This document shows positions 29,529 to 40,720 of a stretch of 48,936 nucleotides of DNA, piece by piece. Each line of letters starts with the position of its first letter. The stretch's first letter is position 1. The position numbers and the translations under genes were made by a program. Origin of the DNA: Chara braunii (lineage: Eukaryota > Streptophyta > Charophyceae > Charales > Characeae); assembly GCA_003427395.1 (NCBI GenBank), contig BFEA01000456.1, forward strand, positions 895,126 through 944,061. The letters are read 5' to 3'. The notes beneath the pieces were generated by a model. The model was given only the letters and a program-made list of their open reading frames with translations. It had not been told where the DNA came from and did not search any database.

Positions 29529-31005
29529 GATTAGGAATGCTTATTCCACTGATCCTATTTATGATGCTATGCTGAAACGTGTTCAAGAAGAGCCACAAGA
29601 GTTTCCTAACTATCGGGTAACCCAAGGACTGTTCTTTGAAAGAACTGATGTGCATGATAGGCTTTGTATCCGGACAAGGAAGAGATCAAAAGTGTGATCT
29701 TAGGAGAATGCCATGATACCGAAGGCCATTTCGGATGGAGGAAAACCTACACTAATCTCTTGCATTCTTCTATCTGGCCTCGAATGAAATCTGATTGTAT
29801 TGCATATGTGCAAGGCTGTCAAGTGTGCCAACGGAACAAAAGCACCATGCAACCTCCCCTTGGTCTATTGAATCCCTTGCCTATCCCAACAGGTCCTGGA
29901 GACTCTGTGTCCATAGATTTCATAGACACTAAGGTGAAAAGCAGAAATGGAAAAAGTCAAGTTATGGTAATCGTTAATAGATTCAGCAAGTTTGTTGTTT
30001 TTGTAGCATTGTCTGCGGAAGCTAAAACTGACTTAGTAATTCGGGAATTTTGTAACCACTGGGTAAAGGACTACAATCATCCCTTAACTATCGTTAGTGA
30101 CAGAGACTCTCGATTCACTAGTGAACATTGGCAACAACTAATGAATGTCTACGACTCTAAACTGACAATGTCATCAGGCCGACACCGTGAGACAAATGGG
30201 CAGACTGAGCAAATGAACAAGATTTTGCAGCAGACACTGCGTATGTACATTCGTCCCGATCAGATTAACTGGATGAACATTTGCACAAAGTTGCTAGTGC
30301 CTATAATAACTTTGTGCACTTGTCTACTTGCAGAACTTCGATGCAGTTACATGTGGGATGAAGTCCTCGCAGACCTATAGAATATCCAAACCCGGATAGA
30401 GCACATTAACTTCCGCCAGGAACCAGAGAGTTCGCAATACAGTATCAGAAAGATTTAGAAAAGGTAAAGGAGAATATAATAAAAGCGCAACACCAAATGA
30501 TTGAACAGGCCAATAAGCACAGGAGACCTTCTCAGTTTGTTGTAGGTGATCTGGTTTGGGTGAAATCGAAAGAATTTATCCCACAGGGAAACATATCTCA
30601 GAATTTTTTACCTACAGAGGACCGTGGCAAGTTTTGGATGTAATAAGGGATGTAGATGGACCCTCCTATGTTATTGAGATACCTCCACATTTGCATACCT
30701 ACCCAATGTTCCATGCGTCAAAGCTCTTACCTTGTGTATTTAACGAACTGTTTCCCAATCGAAGGTCAACAATTCCTCCAAATATGGATGGGAAATTTGA
30801 TGTTGATAAGATCGTTGCTGAAAGTACTATCCAGACTGGACGTAGACATAGAGGTAGACCTCAGCGGCAATATAAAGTCAGATTTGCATATCAAGATCCA
30901 AGTGAAGACTGCTGGTTTACTAGGGAAGAGCTAATTGAAACTGCACCGAACATAGTATCTTACTATGAAAGAGCAAGAAGAGGTCTCAATATTGTGGACA
31001 GATAA
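29529..31005 (+). pseudogene. pol: Element D integrase with chromodomain-like tail
   Basis: The finger ECHDTEGHFGWRKTYTN ... CQVCQ and the core with SIDFIDTK, TIVSDRDSRFTSEHW and TNGQTEQMN keep all three catalytic residues. A frameshift near 30290 breaks the part after the core. The open frame 30556-31005 carries GPY/F (RGPWQVLDVIRDVDGPSYVI) and a tail FDVDKIVAES ... YKVRFAYQDPSEDCWFTREEL, like the chromodomain-like tail of C1. The core is the best-preserved integrase in the window. Confidence 0.92.
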
Positions 31006-31157
31006 GGGTTTCTCAGAGGACTTCGAAATTAGGCCGGCGAGAGTAAAAGGGCCTTTACGGATTAGACCCCAGATAAGTACCCCAACAGCGAGAGGCCCTG
31101 TCGGCCAGAACTTAAATTCACGAGCAGCAACCCAAAAGACAAAGTTCCTGAGGCAAA
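31006..31157 (+). other. Element D 3' UTR
   Basis: Non-coding between the pol stop and the LTR. No strong polypurine tract is present; TGAGGCAAA directly precedes the LTR. Confidence 0.6.
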
Positions 31158-32300
31158 TGTGACATCCATAATGAAATAAAAGGTCATTTTGAACAGTCAC
31201 AAAATGGTCCTGAACGAACAGGTATTGGACACAGTTCTTAAGACTGAGAAAGGGTCATGTCCCCTCGATGGAAAGTCACGGCTGTTCGACAATGAGTCAA
31301 AGGCCACAGTCCCAGTCCAGTCATAATCCCACGAGTCAGTACTGATTCAGACCAGGAGTCCAAAAGACAGGCCCGATGGCCCAAAGCAGCAGCAGACCAT
31401 GGGAAAAGATACCGGGACACACACTTTGCAACAACGGGTACTGGGCAGGAGTCCCAGACACTTGAGGCTGAATGCAGGGCACGCCAGACCAGTCCAGCAC
31501 TATAAAGGACTGGCCAGCCTCCCATTTGACGGATGCTCACTTCGCATGAGAGTGTAGAAATGTTGTGGCATTTGTGCACCAGATGTGTGTCGGCTGCGCT
31601 AGGCTGAAGAGCAGCACTATGTGAGAGTGAAGAGAGTGCTGGCTAGAGGGAAGGCAGCCAGAGCTGCGCCAGCGCTAGTTAGTACATTAGTAGGGATAGT
31701 TAGTAGGAGAGCTCAGTGAGTAGTATTCAAAGTAGATCCTCGTGTGATAGGGAGTGTGCATGCATGATGAGTGGGAGTAGACCAGGACAATAGACATAGA
31801 GGGAGAGAGAGAAGAAGGCAGACGAGAGAGGGGGAGGTGTGAGCTATGGTGACACTTACCTGTTGGTCGCTGTTCTTGACATTTGGCAGCTGGCGCTGAT
31901 GAGCGCCAGGCTTGGAACTCACGTTGATCGAAGAAGATTCGTAACTCTGTTCAGCGCTATACATTTTGGACTCACGAATTTCCTCTCTTAATCTTGTTTT
32001 GATAATTGAGTTGAGCTTCCTGGTTCTCATTCATTTTCTATTGGGCTTTGTGTGAGACATCGCAATCTGTAAAATCTGTATATATGCATGTGATCTGATG
32101 CACTCCAGCAAGTGATGAACAGTCGGGTTCCTTGCAATGAGGGCGCTTCCAACTTGTGTTTATCTGCTCCTTTTTCTTCCATTCTTCATTTTTATTCATC
32201 CCTTGTCTTCTTCTCTTTCCGATCTCCTCCATTTGATTTCCAATTGAATGGCATTGTCTCTTCGTGAGATTTTCCATTGGGAGCTGACCAAGACATAGCA
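31158..32300 (+). repeat. Element D 3' LTR (about 1143 bp)
   Basis: Boundaries are by pattern: start TGTGACATCC after the 3' UTR, end GACCAAGACATAGCA, which matches the style of the C and E LTR ends (GACCAGGATCGTAACA, GGCCAAGATCATAACA). A clear TATA box CTATAAAGG lies at 31500-31508, so transcription should start about 31530. No second copy is in the window, so the start is less certain than the end. Confidence 0.7.
31500..31508 (+). promoter_or_regulatory. TATA box of element D LTR
   Basis: CTATAAAGG within GC-balanced LTR sequence, about 340 bp into the LTR, is a canonical pol II TATA box. Confidence 0.65.
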
Positions 32301-32306
32301 CTAGGT

Positions 32307-32512
32307 TTATGGTGGATACCGCAAGAAATCCTTTGGCTGAAGCGCCCTCGGCAACCTGGGAGAGCTTAATGGGAGTTCATTGATCGCATCCCGCTCAGCT
32401 GCCGTTATGGACACAATCTTATCAAGGCTTGCCGCCTGTGACTCATCCGCAATTGCTTTATGAGTGGGCTCACTTATCTTGAGAGATGTGGATGATGGTA
32501 GGGGCTTTGCTC
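32307..32512 (-). CDS. Candidate host terminal exon, product unknown
   Basis: On the minus strand a strong acceptor (TTTTTTTTCTCAG, ending at 32513) opens a frame of 68 codons, beginning AKPLPSSTSLKISEPTHKAI after a split first codon. It runs through VSITAAERDAINELPLSSPR to FLRYPP and TAA (32307-32309). Composition is ordinary soluble-protein, unlike any retroelement protein here, with no stops. I do not recognise it. The element D LTR ends six bases beyond the stop, so any 3' UTR has been displaced. The upstream exon is not visible: the nearest donor-like site (about 32995, minus strand ACAG|GTAAAG) leaves a stop in the required frame. Confidence 0.45.
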
Positions 32513-32719
32513 CTGAGAAAAAAAACATTGAAACAGCCAGTGTACGTCACTTTGCATGTGTGCCCTTCAAACTGCCATTTTCTTTCAATTTATGACAATC
32601 AAGCTGACAAAACAGCATTGTAACGGGCCAAAAAACAAAGAATAAATGTTGCACAGTCAGAAACAAGAAGCCTCTTAGAAGAAAATGCCAAGGAACTGGC
32701 AAAGGTCGACCATCTGAAA

Positions 32720-32807
<88 letters not shown>

Positions 32808-33079
32808 TGTCCTGGTGTAGTTGTGAACCCAATCCATTGAGACTGACCCAACGTGGACCAGGACATGAACCCGGTCCCAATGCACACGAGGACACGAACC
32901 TGGTCCCCATGTGCACCAGGAGACAAGTCTGGACCCCATGTGATGGGGAGGTCAGAAGTAATCTTTTTTCTTCTTTTTTGGATTTAATCCCTTTACCTGT
33001 ATGCTAAGTCGGGATAGGGGAGTGGGTAATAAAAAAGAGGGATAAGAGTTCAAAAACTGGTTCTGCGATTTACTCCAGG
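32513..33079. other. Host island: possible intron, CT microsatellite
   Basis: This is non-element DNA between the candidate exon and the element E LTR. It has the poly-CT run, then short imperfect repeats of the type GACACGAACC-GGTCCCAATG (about 32860-32925). No coding frame is supported. Confidence 0.5.
32721..32802. repeat. (CT)n microsatellite, about 41 units
   Basis: An uninterrupted CT run in the host island. Confidence 0.97.
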
Positions 33080-34491
33080 TGTTAGGACCTGCCAAACATG
33101 GACTGAGACACACAGCTGATTTCCGAGTTTTGCCAATGGAATGTATGCTTTGCTGAGTTTCCCGCTTGTTGCTGACTTTTCTAAGTCTGAGTGTGTGCGT
33201 GCTTGCTGGTCTGCATGCCTGTCTGAGTGCTTGTCCGTTTGAGTGTGTGTGTGACCCGCAAGGGTACTTGTCCGTGTGGAAGGCCCAATGGGCCAGTACT
33301 TACCTGTGACCGTGGCATTGAGGGCTGCACCAGGGAAAACACTCAAGTGGCGGGGAAGGAGGCTCACGACAGTTAAGGCAGCAGAACAACACTCAAGTAG
33401 CAGGTTGGCCGGTACCACACCAGGTAGAGGTAGATGTGCCGGGTACTCGAGGCCGAGCAGAAGAAGACAAAATTGGCATTTTTAGAGGCCCAGTAATTGT
33501 AGGCTAGGTCTAGGCAGGTACCAGTGCAACCAGTCTGAGTCTAGGGCCTGTACGGGCAATATCAGAGTCTGCAATGGTGTTTCCCTCCCGAATGGGAGGA
33601 GGTAACGGTCGCTTGGAGGCCGCGCGGCCTAGGAAGTCACTCGCCAAGAGGCAAGCAGGCCGCTATATCTCCAGGAGGAGCGAAGTGCTCCTCCTCATTA
33701 TTCAGTGTGCAGGTTTGGCGACACACTGCTTGGAGCGCTGGTTGGAGCAACGCTGGTTGGAGCAGCGCTGCTGGGGAGGACAGAGCGCCCAGCTCTCCAC
33801 CGCGGCTATGGTGGAGGAGCACAGGCTGGAGGAGGAGGAAGACAAGGACTGGGAAGAGGGACAGAGCCAGAGGTTCTTACCTGGCTACGGTGGATGCCAT
33901 CTTCATCACCTTGGTGGCCGCTGCATCTGGAAGGCCCCAGTTGAGGCAGAGCTACACCAAGAAGCTTCGAGGCAGAGTCAGGCATGGTGGCCTGAGCTAG
34001 AGCATCCATAGCTGCTTTGTGAAGTCCTTCGCACAGCAGGGCAATGTCCTGGTAGTCCGCCATAGCCTCGGCCTTGGAGAAAGGAGGAAAAGGGTGGCCA
34101 TGGCTATGGTGGACCTCATGTGATACCTGCAGTAGAAGAGGGATTCAGACATTGATTCTGGCTCAGCCATTCAACATTATTATTATTATTTCTTGTTTGA
34201 ATAAGAGGGGAGGAGATAAGGAGGAGGAGAGTGGTTGGTAAAGAAGAAGGGAATTCTCATTGGTCTTTTCTGGCGTACATCTTCTTCTTCTTCTTCTTTC
34301 TTTCATCTTCTTCTTCTTCTTCTTTCTTTCATCATCTTCTTCTTCTTCTTCTTCTTCTTCTTCTTCTTCTTCTTCTTCTTCTTCTTCTTCTTTCGCTCTC
34401 TCTCCTCTCAAGTTCATTCATTCTTTTTGCAATTGAACGGTATTGTACTTTCTCATGAATGTGTACTTCGAAATTGGCCAAGATCATAACA
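33080..34491 (+). repeat. Element E 5' LTR (1412 bp)
   Basis: It starts TGTTAGGACC and ends AAGATCATAACA. It is a diverged form of the C LTR, collinear along its length, with a TATA-like CTATATCT near 33663. It contains the TTC microsatellite at 34276-34392. The stretch of Glu/Arg codons seen in any frame there is only this repeat. Confidence 0.88.
34276..34392. repeat. (TTC)n microsatellite in element E LTR
   Basis: TTC repeated with two TTTC interruptions near 34300 and 34325, then a pure run of about 20 units. Same site as in C1 and C2. Confidence 0.95.
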
Positions 34492-34492
34492 T

Positions 34493-34506
34493 TGGTATCA
34501 GAGCGG
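34493..34506 (+). other. Element E primer-binding site
   Basis: TGGTATCAGAGCGG is an exact complement of the initiator-Met tRNA 3' end over the first 12 bases, and sits one base inside the LTR. Confidence 0.93.
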
Positions 34507-35259
34507 ATTCTACTTGGTGGCGAGAGTTGACTTTGCCGCTCCAACCCTAACCTAAGTGGATGGCTACCACTTAGGGTAGGGGCTGGAAGTTGAGGGAAGC
34601 GGGGCAGTGTGGTTAAGGGAAGCTGCCCCCACCTGGTTAGGTCGTGTTGGGTCGACACTTGACCTAACTAGGTTGTGTGAGAGTAAGTTTGGAGTGGCGA
34701 GACACTTCGAGAAGACTTCGTGCTACAAGTTGGGAGAGGCGTCAGTGAGAGGCACTCGCAGCTGGAATCTGATTCAATTGAGACACTTGGCGACTTTAGG
34801 GCTTCCCTCAAGTAGGCGAGCTTGAGGGAAAGCAGCCATTCTGCATCTACGGACTGCAAGTTGCTACCTTGTTCTTCAGCATCGGCCGGGGATCCGGCGT
34901 TGCTCTTTGGTGTTGGAATCAGATACTCCTAGTAGAAAGGACACTAGTGTAGGGGTTGTGTTAAAGGGTCACGAGGACCATATGAGAGGGGGTGAGTTCT
35001 ATTCTTCTCAAAGCTCAAGCCACTCAGGTAAGTGTTGTGCACCTACGAGATGCCCATGTATGTGTGTGCATGGTATTGATTGCCCTGTTGGGGTTACTGT
35101 GGGTTTCTTTTCCTACTCCTTTGTGGTCTTGATTGTGAGTATGAGCATGCAAACTGTTTTCTCACCTGATGGATGAAGAGATGAGGTATCTTGTGCTTTG
35201 GACACCATATCTTTCTACAGTGCATTGTTTTTTTGTCTTTAACCGGATGTAGACTGTAG
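34507..35259 (+). other. Element E leader with conserved splice donor
   Basis: Collinear with the C leader, including the CTGCCCCCACCTGGTTAGGTC block and a splice donor CTCAG|GTAAGTG at 35028. The acceptor is lost because element F interrupts the leader. Confidence 0.75.
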
Positions 35260-36699
35260 TGTGAGGATTGAGCCCTCAAGTAGGGGCCTTGCCATGATGT
35301 ACATGTTCTGGGCTAAGGCCCCAGCAAGCCTAGTGCCCGCCCTAAGTGAAGGCGGGCCAGCAAATCAACAAGAGCCCTCTATGCCAACATTTCACGAAGT
35401 GGGGTCTATACAGTTGCAGCACGCCAGTTGGTTGGAGTGCACCAAGTCTCGGATTTCAGCAAATGCTGAAATGCCCAGGGCCTCTGAGTTAGTTAGGCCC
35501 TGGGCACTCGAACGTGAGGCCGACAATGCATGCTGGGAAGAGAGGCCGAAAATGCCAAAGGGAAGTCGGCCCACTATCTGAATCTGGCCGCAGGCCTTGA
35601 TGAGAGAGGCGCAACTGTATTGCTCCGGGGCCCAACTGTATCGGGTAGGCTTCAGCCTCTGGGCCCCGGTCACAGGCTGAAGGGAGGCTGCCCACACGCT
35701 GCATTGGCATATAGGCAAGCAGGGCGAGGCAGCAGGGATCTTGGCCAATGCTGGCACTTGCGGGCACGCTGCGCGGATGCATGTGTGCTGCGCTGTGCAA
35801 AGCAGTGCTGCGCTAAGAGCAAGCAGGCCAGCGCTAGGCGGTAGGGCGCTGCCTGCACTGAGGGCACTGGCGGCCATAGCCTGGGCCGCANCACTCGAAT
35901 GTGAGGCCGACAATGCATGCTGGGTAGAGAGGCCGAAATGCCAAAGGGAAAATCGGCCCACTAGCTGAATCTGGCGGCAGGCCTTGATGAGAGAGGCGCA
36001 ACTGCATTGCTCCGGGGCCCAACTGTATCGGGTAGGCTTCAGCCTCTGGGTCCCGGTCGCAGGCTGAAGGGAGGCCGCCCACACGCTGCATTGGCATATA
36101 GGCAAGCAGGGCGAGGCAGCAGGGATCTTGGCCAATGCTGGGACTTGCGGGCACGCTGCGCGGATGCATGTGTGCTGCGCTATGCAAAGCAGTGCTGCGC
36201 TAAGAGCAAGCAGGCCAGCGCTAGGCGGTAGGGCGCTGCCTGCACTGAGGGCACTGGCGGCCATAGCCTGGGCCGCATGAGGGTGCAGGGGAGGTGAGGG
36301 CGAAGGTGGTACTTCGGAGGTGAAGGGCGCTGTGTGGGTACAAGGAAGAGAGTGGGGAGGAGGACACGTACCTGGTGATGGTGGAATACGGCATTGGTGT
36401 TGACATCATCACTCGCTGGTAGTCAAGTTGTCTGGTTGCTGTTCATTGCTGTAGTTGTAGGATAGGCTGTAGAGTAGATAGGGCGCCTGGCACCATTCAC
36501 AAGAGAGAGCTACATTTGGGTTATGCTGTTGGTGTTGCCCTGTTGGGCATGGACATTGACTCACGATTCTTCTGTATCATTCTCAATTGGATGGTTACTC
36601 GGTTCCATTGTACTATCTGCTTTGGCTTTGAATACTTGGACTTCAGTGTGATATTGCATTCTGGATTTCTGTGCTTCGTCCATACTCATGTTCCTTGCA
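35260..36699 (+). repeat. Element F 5' LTR (about 1440 bp, with internal duplication)
   Basis: The right end TTCCTTGCA is fixed by the adjoining PBS; the left end is approximate. GC-rich with many GCCGGCC-type words. The internal 386-bp duplication (35505-36276) around an N inflates its length. Confidence 0.6.
35505..36276. repeat. Near-identical 386-bp direct duplication around an N
   Basis: 35505-35890 and 35892-36276 both run from CACTCGAA-GTGAGGCCG to AGCCTGGGCCGCA and are separated by one N at 35891. They differ at a handful of positions and by one-base indels. Assembly joining of two alleles, or a true tandem duplication, are both possible. Confidence 0.9.
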
Positions 36700-36702
36700 A
36701 TT

Positions 36703-36715
36703 TGGTATCGGAGCT
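36703..36715 (+). other. Element F primer-binding site
   Basis: TGGTATCGGAGCT lies three bases inside the LTR end. One mismatch to the iMet tRNA complement, the same one as in C1. Confidence 0.8.
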
Positions 36716-37985
36716 GGTTTGATCACCAATTACCTTCGGCATGCTGGCGTTATACAGACTTGGTGCGTTGACGATGCTTCTTCGCAGTGGGTACTTGTGA
36801 CGTCAGGCTACACTAGGTGCACGCCCTGGGTAGAGAGGGTTGCACCGGAAGGCTATTGACGGCATTATTAGCCGTGGGATACAGCGGAATGTTTGATTGG
36901 TGATGAGAGCATGCTGATGTGGCATTGGACTAAGGTGGCACTGCATTGCGTTGTGNGTGGTACCGAGGTCATGACCGGTCATCAAGTGCAACATCAGCTC
37001 AATTGGTGAGACAATCTGTGGTTGGGGGCGGCTATCTCCAGGTATGTTGATCCCTTACCTTATCTATCTCTCAATCTCTTCTTACCGTGAGGAAGTGAGT
37101 CCAACTTGAGAGTCCTCTCTTTTGGTGAGGTGTCGTGAGCGCGCTACCTTGAGAGACGACAATCTTCCCGGAAGCATCTGGAAGGAGAAAGGGCGGTGCC
37201 TCTGAAGGGCCCTGGTTGAAGCACTTGGGTCACGGTCACCATGCCAACCCACAGGGAGTAGTGCACGCATGCGATGGCTGCTGTCCTGTTTGGCACTTGC
37301 TGCGCTAATAGAAGTTCCTCCGGGTGTGCCATCCCATGACAGACGCTTAGCAGACCGTCTATAAACATTTCTGGTTGGGAGTTCATTGTGAATCTGGCTG
37401 TGATCGTCGTCCTGACTGCGTTCCTAAAGACATGGGGGCGCTCTATAAATTCCTCCTGATCAGCCAGATCACATGGACAGGAAGGCTCGTCGCCGTACGA
37501 GGGTAAATAAGAGTGGTTGGGCTGGCTTGCTCGGTGACAACTTGGGCACAGGGGTGGGCCGAGATACACACGAAGACACTGCCTGCTCAATGATGCTGTT
37601 CGGATGGTTGGATTGAGGGGAGGGTAGGTTTCAATTGGTGCTCAACTGTATACACAACAATACCCATCAATCATACATCTGCTACATTGTCTTTTTGTAC
37701 CTTTGATTAGTTGGTTGACGGACTGCTAACCTCACAGACAGATTAGTGTAGGACTGTTGTATGCTACCATAGCCAGTTCTAATTAATGCTGCTGTAATTG
37801 AACCAATCAGGGTGCATCTAGACTATGTAGACGATCTGTGTGAATGTTGTAGACATGCCACTTGATTCGGTATAGTAGGGGACTTGCCGGACACAACTAT
37901 ATATAGAAAATTTTGTGCCGATCAGATACATGCTGCGGTAGGATTCCACTAGGGGGTTCTAGTGTAGACACTATCTGCCTAACTA
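36716..37985 (+). other. Element F leader, with an unexplained minus-strand open frame
   Basis: Untranslated leader by position. A donor-like CCAG|GTATGT lies near 37040. On the minus strand a stop-free stretch of about 160 codons (about 37625-37144) lacks an ATG and holds Cys-rich PPLCPSCHRASQ and SLWVGMVTVTQVLQPGPF. It could be a captured gene fragment or chance. An N lies at 36956. Nothing else is recognised. Confidence 0.45.
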
Positions 37986-38553
37986 ATGAGTGGGTCAGAT
38001 CCTGGTGATGATAGAGCTGACAATAGGAGACTTATACGTTCGGAAGCATTAAGGGTTCCGCACGTGTTCAGGACCTTAGACGAGGGAGAAGAAAGACGGC
38101 TTCGTGCCGAACGCAGAGCCCGTGCTCTAGCAGCGGGGATAGCCGCGGCAAACGCAGCAGCTAGAGAGTAGGCAACAGCAGCCAAAGCAGCAGCAATGGC
38201 TAACGGTGCAAGCTCTGCTGCGTCATTGTCTGCGTCCTCGTCAGGGACTAGTGGGACTCATTTGGGAATGCCACTGAGTTTCACAAGTTCCTCAGGCACT
38301 TCCGGTTCAACAGGGTCTAGACAGTCTTCTAGTCAAATGGCGGGCTCGCAGTTCAGCCCGTTGACCCCGCGTGAGAGGGAGCTCAGAGAAATCCAACAGG
38401 TCGAGAGGCACCGCCAGCAGTTAGAGGAGGATATGAAGAAAGCAACCGATAGAGAAAAAGAGATAAAAAGTAGAGCGGCCAGACTTGATACGTTAGAGGC
38501 TGACAAGGCTGCGTCGTATGCGGTTTGATCAGGCTGAGACGCTGGATCAGACC
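37986..38553 (+). pseudogene. gag: Element F gag, N-terminal part
   Basis: MSGSDPGDDRADNRRLIRSE begins at 37986. One frame covers the region with a TAG at 38169-38171 and a TGA at 38526-38528. Features: an Arg/Glu-rich helix, an Ala-rich stretch, a Ser/Gly/Thr-rich linker (about 38220-38340) and a charged coiled coil (REIQQVERHRQQLEEDMKKA). This layout fits a gag N-terminus. C2 inserts at 38554, so the rest lies beyond the window. Confidence 0.72.
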
Positions 38554-39933
38554 TGTAATGACCCGCCAAAACACTGACTGAGAACACTGCTGATTTATGG
38601 GATTTGCCACTGAAATGAATGCCTTGCTGAGATTCCTGCATCCTGCTGTGATTTCTAAGCCTGTGTGCGTGTGTGTGCCTGCTGGTTTGCATGGCTATCT
38701 GAGTGCTTGTCGGCTGAGTGTGTGTGTGACCCGCAAGGGTACTTATTGGTTGAAAGGCCCCGCAGGGCCGGTACTTACCTGTGGCCATGACTTTGAGGGT
38801 TGCAGCGGGGAAAACACTCGAGTAGCGGGGGTAGGCCCACGACACTTAGAGCAGCGGGAAAAAACACTCGAGTAGCAGGTAGGCCGGTACCACTCAAGTA
38901 ATGGTAGAAGTGTCGGGTACTGGAGGCCGAGGAGAAGAAGACAAAAGTTGGCATTTTTAGAGGCCCAGTAGCGGTAGGTTAGAGGTAGGCTGATACCAAT
39001 CCATGCAACCTGGACGATAGCAGAGCCTGCAATGATGTTTCCCTCCGAAAGGGAAGAGGTATCGGTTGCTGGGAGGCCGCTCGGCCTAGGAAGTCACCGC
39101 CCAAGAGGCCAGTAGGCCTCTATATCTTCAAACGGAGCAAGCAACACCTCCTCATTCGCTGTACACAAGGATTGGCGACATGCTGCTGGAGCCAAGCGTT
39201 GCCTAGAGGTGAAGAGCAACTGGGCGCTCAGCCTGGCTATGGCGAGCAGCCCAGCCTATGGAGGAGGAAGAAGGGGGCGAAGGAGGAGAGTGGCGAGGTA
39301 CCGACCTGGCTATGGTGGACACCATCTTCATCACCTTGTTGGGCTCTGCATCTGGAAGGCCCCAGTTGGGGTAGTGCCACACCAAAGGAAGCTCGAGGCA
39401 GAGTCAGGCATGGCGGCTTAGTGAGCAGCGGCATAACTGCTTTGAGTTGTCCTTTGGACAGGAGTGCATCGACATATCTGTTTTGCGTTGTCCTTTGCAC
39501 AGGAGGGCAGAACCCTCAGTAGACCGCCATAGCCTAGGCATGTGAGAGGTGGAAGAAGGGGGAAGCCATAGCTATGGTGGACCTATTGTGTTGTCAGCAG
39601 TAAGAGGGAACTTCAGACATTGATTCTGTTTCACCCACTCATTGTTATTATTATTACTGGAAGAAGAATAAGATTGGCGAAGTGAAGGAGGAGGAGGAAG
39701 GTGGAGAGAGAAGGGGGGGATTTATCATTAGTCTTGCTGGTGTACATCTTCTTCTTCTTCTTCTTCTTCTTCTTCTTCTCCTTCTTCTTCTTCTTCTTCT
39801 TCTTCTTCTTCTTCTTCTTCTTTCTCTCTTCTTTGGTCTCTATCTCTTCGCAAGTGCTTTCATTTCTTTCGCAATTGGGTGGCATTGTCTTTCATTGTGA
39901 AATTGCTCTTTGGGAATGACCAGGATTGTAACA
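38554..39933 (+). repeat. C2 5' LTR (1380 bp)
   Basis: TGTAATGACCC to AGGATTGTAACA. It lacks the TTG run of C1 but has a long TTC run with one CTCC interruption (39747-39821). A TATA-like CTATATCT lies near 39120. Confidence 0.93.
39747..39821. repeat. (TTC)n microsatellite in C2 LTR
   Basis: About 25 TTC units with one interruption near 39779. Confidence 0.95.
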
Positions 39934-39934
39934 A

Positions 39935-39948
39935 TTGGTATGAGAACG
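39935..39948 (+). other. C2 primer-binding site, degenerate
   Basis: TTGGTATGAGAACG: two mismatches to the iMet complement TGGTATCAGAGC, one more than in C1. Confidence 0.8.
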
Positions 39949-40479
39949 GACTTACTTGCTAGCGAGAGGTGTTAGTCACTCTAAACCTAATTCTGAATTA
40001 GGTTAGGGCTAACCTAATCTCGGATTAGGGTTGGATTTTGGGTTAAGAGGGGCAGTGAGGTATGTGGATGCTGCCCCCACCTGGTTTGGTCATGTAGGGT
40101 CGACATCAGACCTAACCAGGTTGTTTGTGTGATTAAATGGGGTGGCGAGACACAAAGGAGGCTGATTGGAGTAAGCGAGAGGGAGTAGAGAGTGAGAGGT
40201 ACCCGCACCTGGAATTTGCACTTCAAGAAGACATTGAGTGACTTTTGGGCTTCCCCTCAAGAGGGAGACTTGATCGGAGGCTGCCATATCTGCATCGAAG
40301 ACCTGCAAGTTGCTACTTTGGTCTTCAAACATTGACGGAGGATCCGGCGTTGCAACAGGGGTGTAGGAAGGCCATCTTAGTCATGCTAGGACACTTCGTG
40401 TAGTGGTAGCTAGGGGTCAGGAGGACCTATGAGAGAGGAGGGTGAGTCGTTATACATTTTTGGAGGTCGGGCCTTACAG

Positions 40480-40720
40480 GTAAGTGCCGTGTGACCTGGG
40501 TATGGCCCTGGGAGGTTGCTTGGTGCGTCATGGCCTATTGGGTTGTGATGGGCTCTCTTCCTCTTCTCTGCGGTCTTGGTTGTGTGTGTGAGCATGTGGA
40601 TTGCTTTCTCACCTGATGGATGCATGGATGATGTATCTTGGTCTGTACAGTGCATTGTCGTTTCACTTCTGAACGGCTGTAGGGGTAGGTTCTTGCTGAA
40701 AATTGTATTTTCCTTTTTAG
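40480..40720 (+). other. Predicted intron in the C2 leader
   Basis: Donor CTTACAG|GTAAGTG, acceptor TTTCCTTTTTAG|TACGG. It matches the predicted intron of C1 at both edges, while the internal sequence has several indels (241 against 256 nt). Confidence 0.65.

Larger units (their letters stand above)
26769..32300 (+). mobile_element. Element D: 5'-truncated Ty3/gypsy element
   Basis: It begins inside gag and continues with zinc knuckle, protease, RT, RNase H, integrase, chromodomain-like tail, a 150-bp 3' UTR and a 3' LTR (31158-32300). The proteins are related to C but clearly a separate family; the LTR shares only the style of its last 60 bp with C and E. No 5' LTR or PBS is present. Confidence 0.88.
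33080..35259 (+). mobile_element. Element E: 5' part of a C-related element
   Basis: It comprises a full LTR (33080-34491), a perfect PBS and about 750 bp of leader similar to C1 and C2. The similarity stops near 35255, where element F begins. Gag and pol are not in the window. CCAGG (33075-33079) is the candidate left target duplication. Confidence 0.85.
35260..38553 (+). mobile_element. Element F: LTR, leader and gag start
   Basis: A TG...CA unit ends at 36699 and is followed by an iMet-type PBS at 36703, a 1.27-kb leader and a gag start at 37986. It interrupts element E and is itself cut by C2 at 38554. The left edge (TGTGAGGATTG at 35260) is placed by loss of similarity to C and by the TG rule. 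Confidence 0.68.

Noticed and set aside
32599-32939. Arg-Glu repeat protein
   Set aside because: Translation of the CT microsatellite.
32980-33079. Upstream exon of the candidate host gene ending at a donor near 32995
   Set aside because: Joining it to the 32512 acceptor in the needed phase puts a TAG just before the junction.
33574-34011. Plus-strand frame of 145 codons
   Set aside because: It lies in LTR sequence shared with C1 and C2, where the frame is not conserved.
34163-34417. Poly-Glu/poly-Arg proteins
   Set aside because: Translation of the TTC microsatellite in the element E LTR.
35392-36264. Ala/Leu-rich minus-strand frame of 290 codons
   Set aside because: It spans the N and both copies of a duplication inside an LTR; the two halves are the same sequence translated twice.
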